In this document: one piece after another, positions 13,104 to 13,701 of the stretch
How positions within the stretch are numbered: position 1 is the first letter of the stretch
Layout: each line of letters begins with the position of its first letter
NCBI GenBank assembly: GCA_002353275.1
Contig: DEJH01000070.1
Location: 26,617 to 40,317, forward strand
DNA: 13,701 bases
Direction: 5' to 3'
Source of the DNA: Caryophanales bacterium UBA2753
Lineage (GTDB): Bacteria > Bacillota_I > Bacilli_A > RFN20 > CAG-826
Program-made: the position numbers and the translations under genes
Notes under the pieces: model-generated
What the model saw: only the letters and a program-made list of their open reading frames with translations
Databases searched by the model: none
What the model was told of the DNA's origin: nothing

Positions 13104-13109
13104 ATTATA
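13104..13109 (-). promoter_or_regulatory. Promoter of the isomerase-like gene (predicts leaderless mRNA)
   Basis: A perfect TATAAT (13109-13104) is followed by AAATAAT and then ATG. The -35 at 17 bp is TTTATA, four of six. Transcription should begin at about the A of ATG. A second TATAAT at 13130-13125 would give a leader of some 20 nt, also without a well-placed ribosome binding site. Confidence 0.5.
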
Positions 13110-13133
13110 GTATATCACCCTTTTATTATAAAT

Positions 13134-13155
13134 AAAAAAAGCCCGGCGGCTCGCT
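13134..13155 (-). terminator. Probable rrn operon terminator fused to the 5S 3' end
   Basis: Seven T residues (13140-13134) follow the last base of 5S rRNA directly on the minus strand. The preceding AGCC-GCCG-GGCT can form a small GC hairpin, and the GC-rich 5S terminal helix offers a larger stem. No separate terminator hairpin exists before the next gene. Confidence 0.45.
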
Positions 13156-13250
13156 ATTTTTGCCCGTAAGGACTATCTTCGCCACTACAGTGCTTAACTT
13201 CTGTGTTCGGTATGGGAACAGGTGTGTCCACTGCGCTATCGCCACCAGAC
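13141..13250 (-). rRNA. rrf: 5S ribosomal RNA
   Basis: About 110 nt. The minus strand begins GTCTGGTGGC, which pairs base for base (with G-U pairs) with the 3' end GCCGCCGGGC to make helix I. The conserved CCCATACCGAACACAGAAG and GTTAAGCAC segments lie in the middle. The length is on the short side, as in Mollicutes-related lineages. It is the last rRNA of a leftward rrn operon, 106 nt after 23S; the ends are set by helix I and may be off by a base or two. Confidence 0.95.
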
Positions 13251-13356
13251 TATTTAGAGAATCTTGTTCTCTGAAAACTAGATATTATCACATTACTCTT
13301 TCTTTTGTTAAAGTTAAACATAAATCTTACTTATGGACTCTTAATAAAAATCTTAG
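13251..13356 (-). other. 23S-5S rRNA spacer with processing hairpin
   Basis: About 106 AT-rich nt with no tRNA gene. Just upstream of 5S, AGAGAA and TTCTCT (13267-13272 and 13256-13261) form a 6-bp stem around a 5-nt loop, preceded on the minus strand by CTAGTTTTC. Such a stem next to 5S is a likely RNase processing element; it has no T-tract and is not a terminator. Confidence 0.5.
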
Positions 13357-13701
13357 AAATTAAGTCCTCGTTCTATTAGTATTAGTCAGCTAAATGCCTC
13401 GCAGCACTTACACTTCTAACCTATCAACCTCCTAACTTTGGAGGGAACTTACTTCTTGCGAATGGGAAGTCTCATCTTATGGTTGGCTTCACGCTTAGAT
13501 GCTTTCAGCGTTTATCCGTTCCATGGGTAGCTACCCGGCCATGCCACTGGCGTGACAACCGATATACCATTGCCATGTTCATCCCGGTCCTCTCGTACTA
13601 AGGACAAATCCATTCAAACTTCCTGCGCCCACGACAGATAGGGACCAAACTGTCTCACGACGTTTTGAACCCAGCTCGCGTACCACTTTAATTGGCGAAC
13701 A
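13357..13701 (-). rRNA. rrl: 23S ribosomal RNA, 3' end (partial)
   Basis: This is about the last 345 nt of 23S rRNA, cut by the right window edge. The sarcin-ricin loop AGTACGAGAGGACCGGGA is at 13599-13582 on the minus strand, the site where EF-G and EF-Tu bind. The conserved C-terminal stretch TAATACTAATAGAACGAGG follows, ending CTTAATTTC near 13357. The exact 3' end depends on pairing with the unseen 5' end and is uncertain by a few bases. Confidence 0.96.

Noticed and set aside
13251..13356. tRNA gene in the 23S-5S spacer
   Set aside because: No cloverleaf or T-arm consensus is seen; only a short processing-type hairpin.
13160..13363. 67-codon plus-strand reading frame
   Set aside because: Covers 5S rRNA and the rRNA spacer on the opposite strand.

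Overview
The window is AT-rich, gene-dense and chromosomal. It looks like a low-GC Firmicute of the Bacilli/Erysipelotrichia/Mollicutes-related kind. The evidence is the fakA-recG-plsX-rnc-ftsY-ylxM-ffh and rpsP-khpA-rimM-trmD-rplS neighbourhoods, a short (~110 nt) 5S rRNA, and an InlB-type repeat lipoprotein. UGA is used as a stop (rimM) and Trp is TGG, so this is not the Mycoplasma code. The exact taxon is inference.

Layout, left to right. (1) 1-1204, minus: the N-terminal part of a lipoprotein built of ~70-residue tandem repeats, running off the left edge. (2) 1292-1911: rplS (minus) with terminator, leader and promoter, divergent from the rpsP promoter. (3) 1912-3744, plus: rpsP-khpA-rimM-trmD, for 30S protein S16, an RNA-binding KH protein, 16S maturation and tRNA m1G37 methylation. 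(4) 3745-8040, minus: plsX-rnc-ftsY-ylxM-ffh, joined by stop/start junctions of -1 to +1 nt; this holds the protein half of the SRP pathway. (5) 8098-11811, minus: recG and fakA. (6) 11876-13096, minus: an uncharacterised L-fucose/L-arabinose-isomerase-like protein. (7) 13141-13701, minus: 5S rRNA and the 3' end of 23S rRNA, the tail of an rrn operon.

The genes form a translation, secretion and membrane-lipid housekeeping block. FakA (acyl-phosphate from exogenous fatty acid) and PlsX (acyl-phosphate/acyl-ACP exchange) are the lipid pair. The fab genes, acpP, smc and fapR that lie in this neighbourhood in Bacillus are missing.

The most interesting points are structural. The rpsP-khpA-rimM-trmD block is inverted in place between ffh and rplS compared with the Bacillus order. 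At the ffh/trmD junction the two convergent stop codons abut, and each operon's intrinsic terminator lies inside the coding sequence of the opposing gene. Several operon-leading genes (plsX, the isomerase-like gene, probably recG) lack a Shine-Dalgarno and have a -10 box 6-7 nt before ATG, which predicts leaderless mRNAs. fakA has a near-consensus promoter with a perfect inverted repeat at the start site. No CRISPR array, mobile element or obvious new defence system was seen. No intergenic stretch exceeds about 230 bases.
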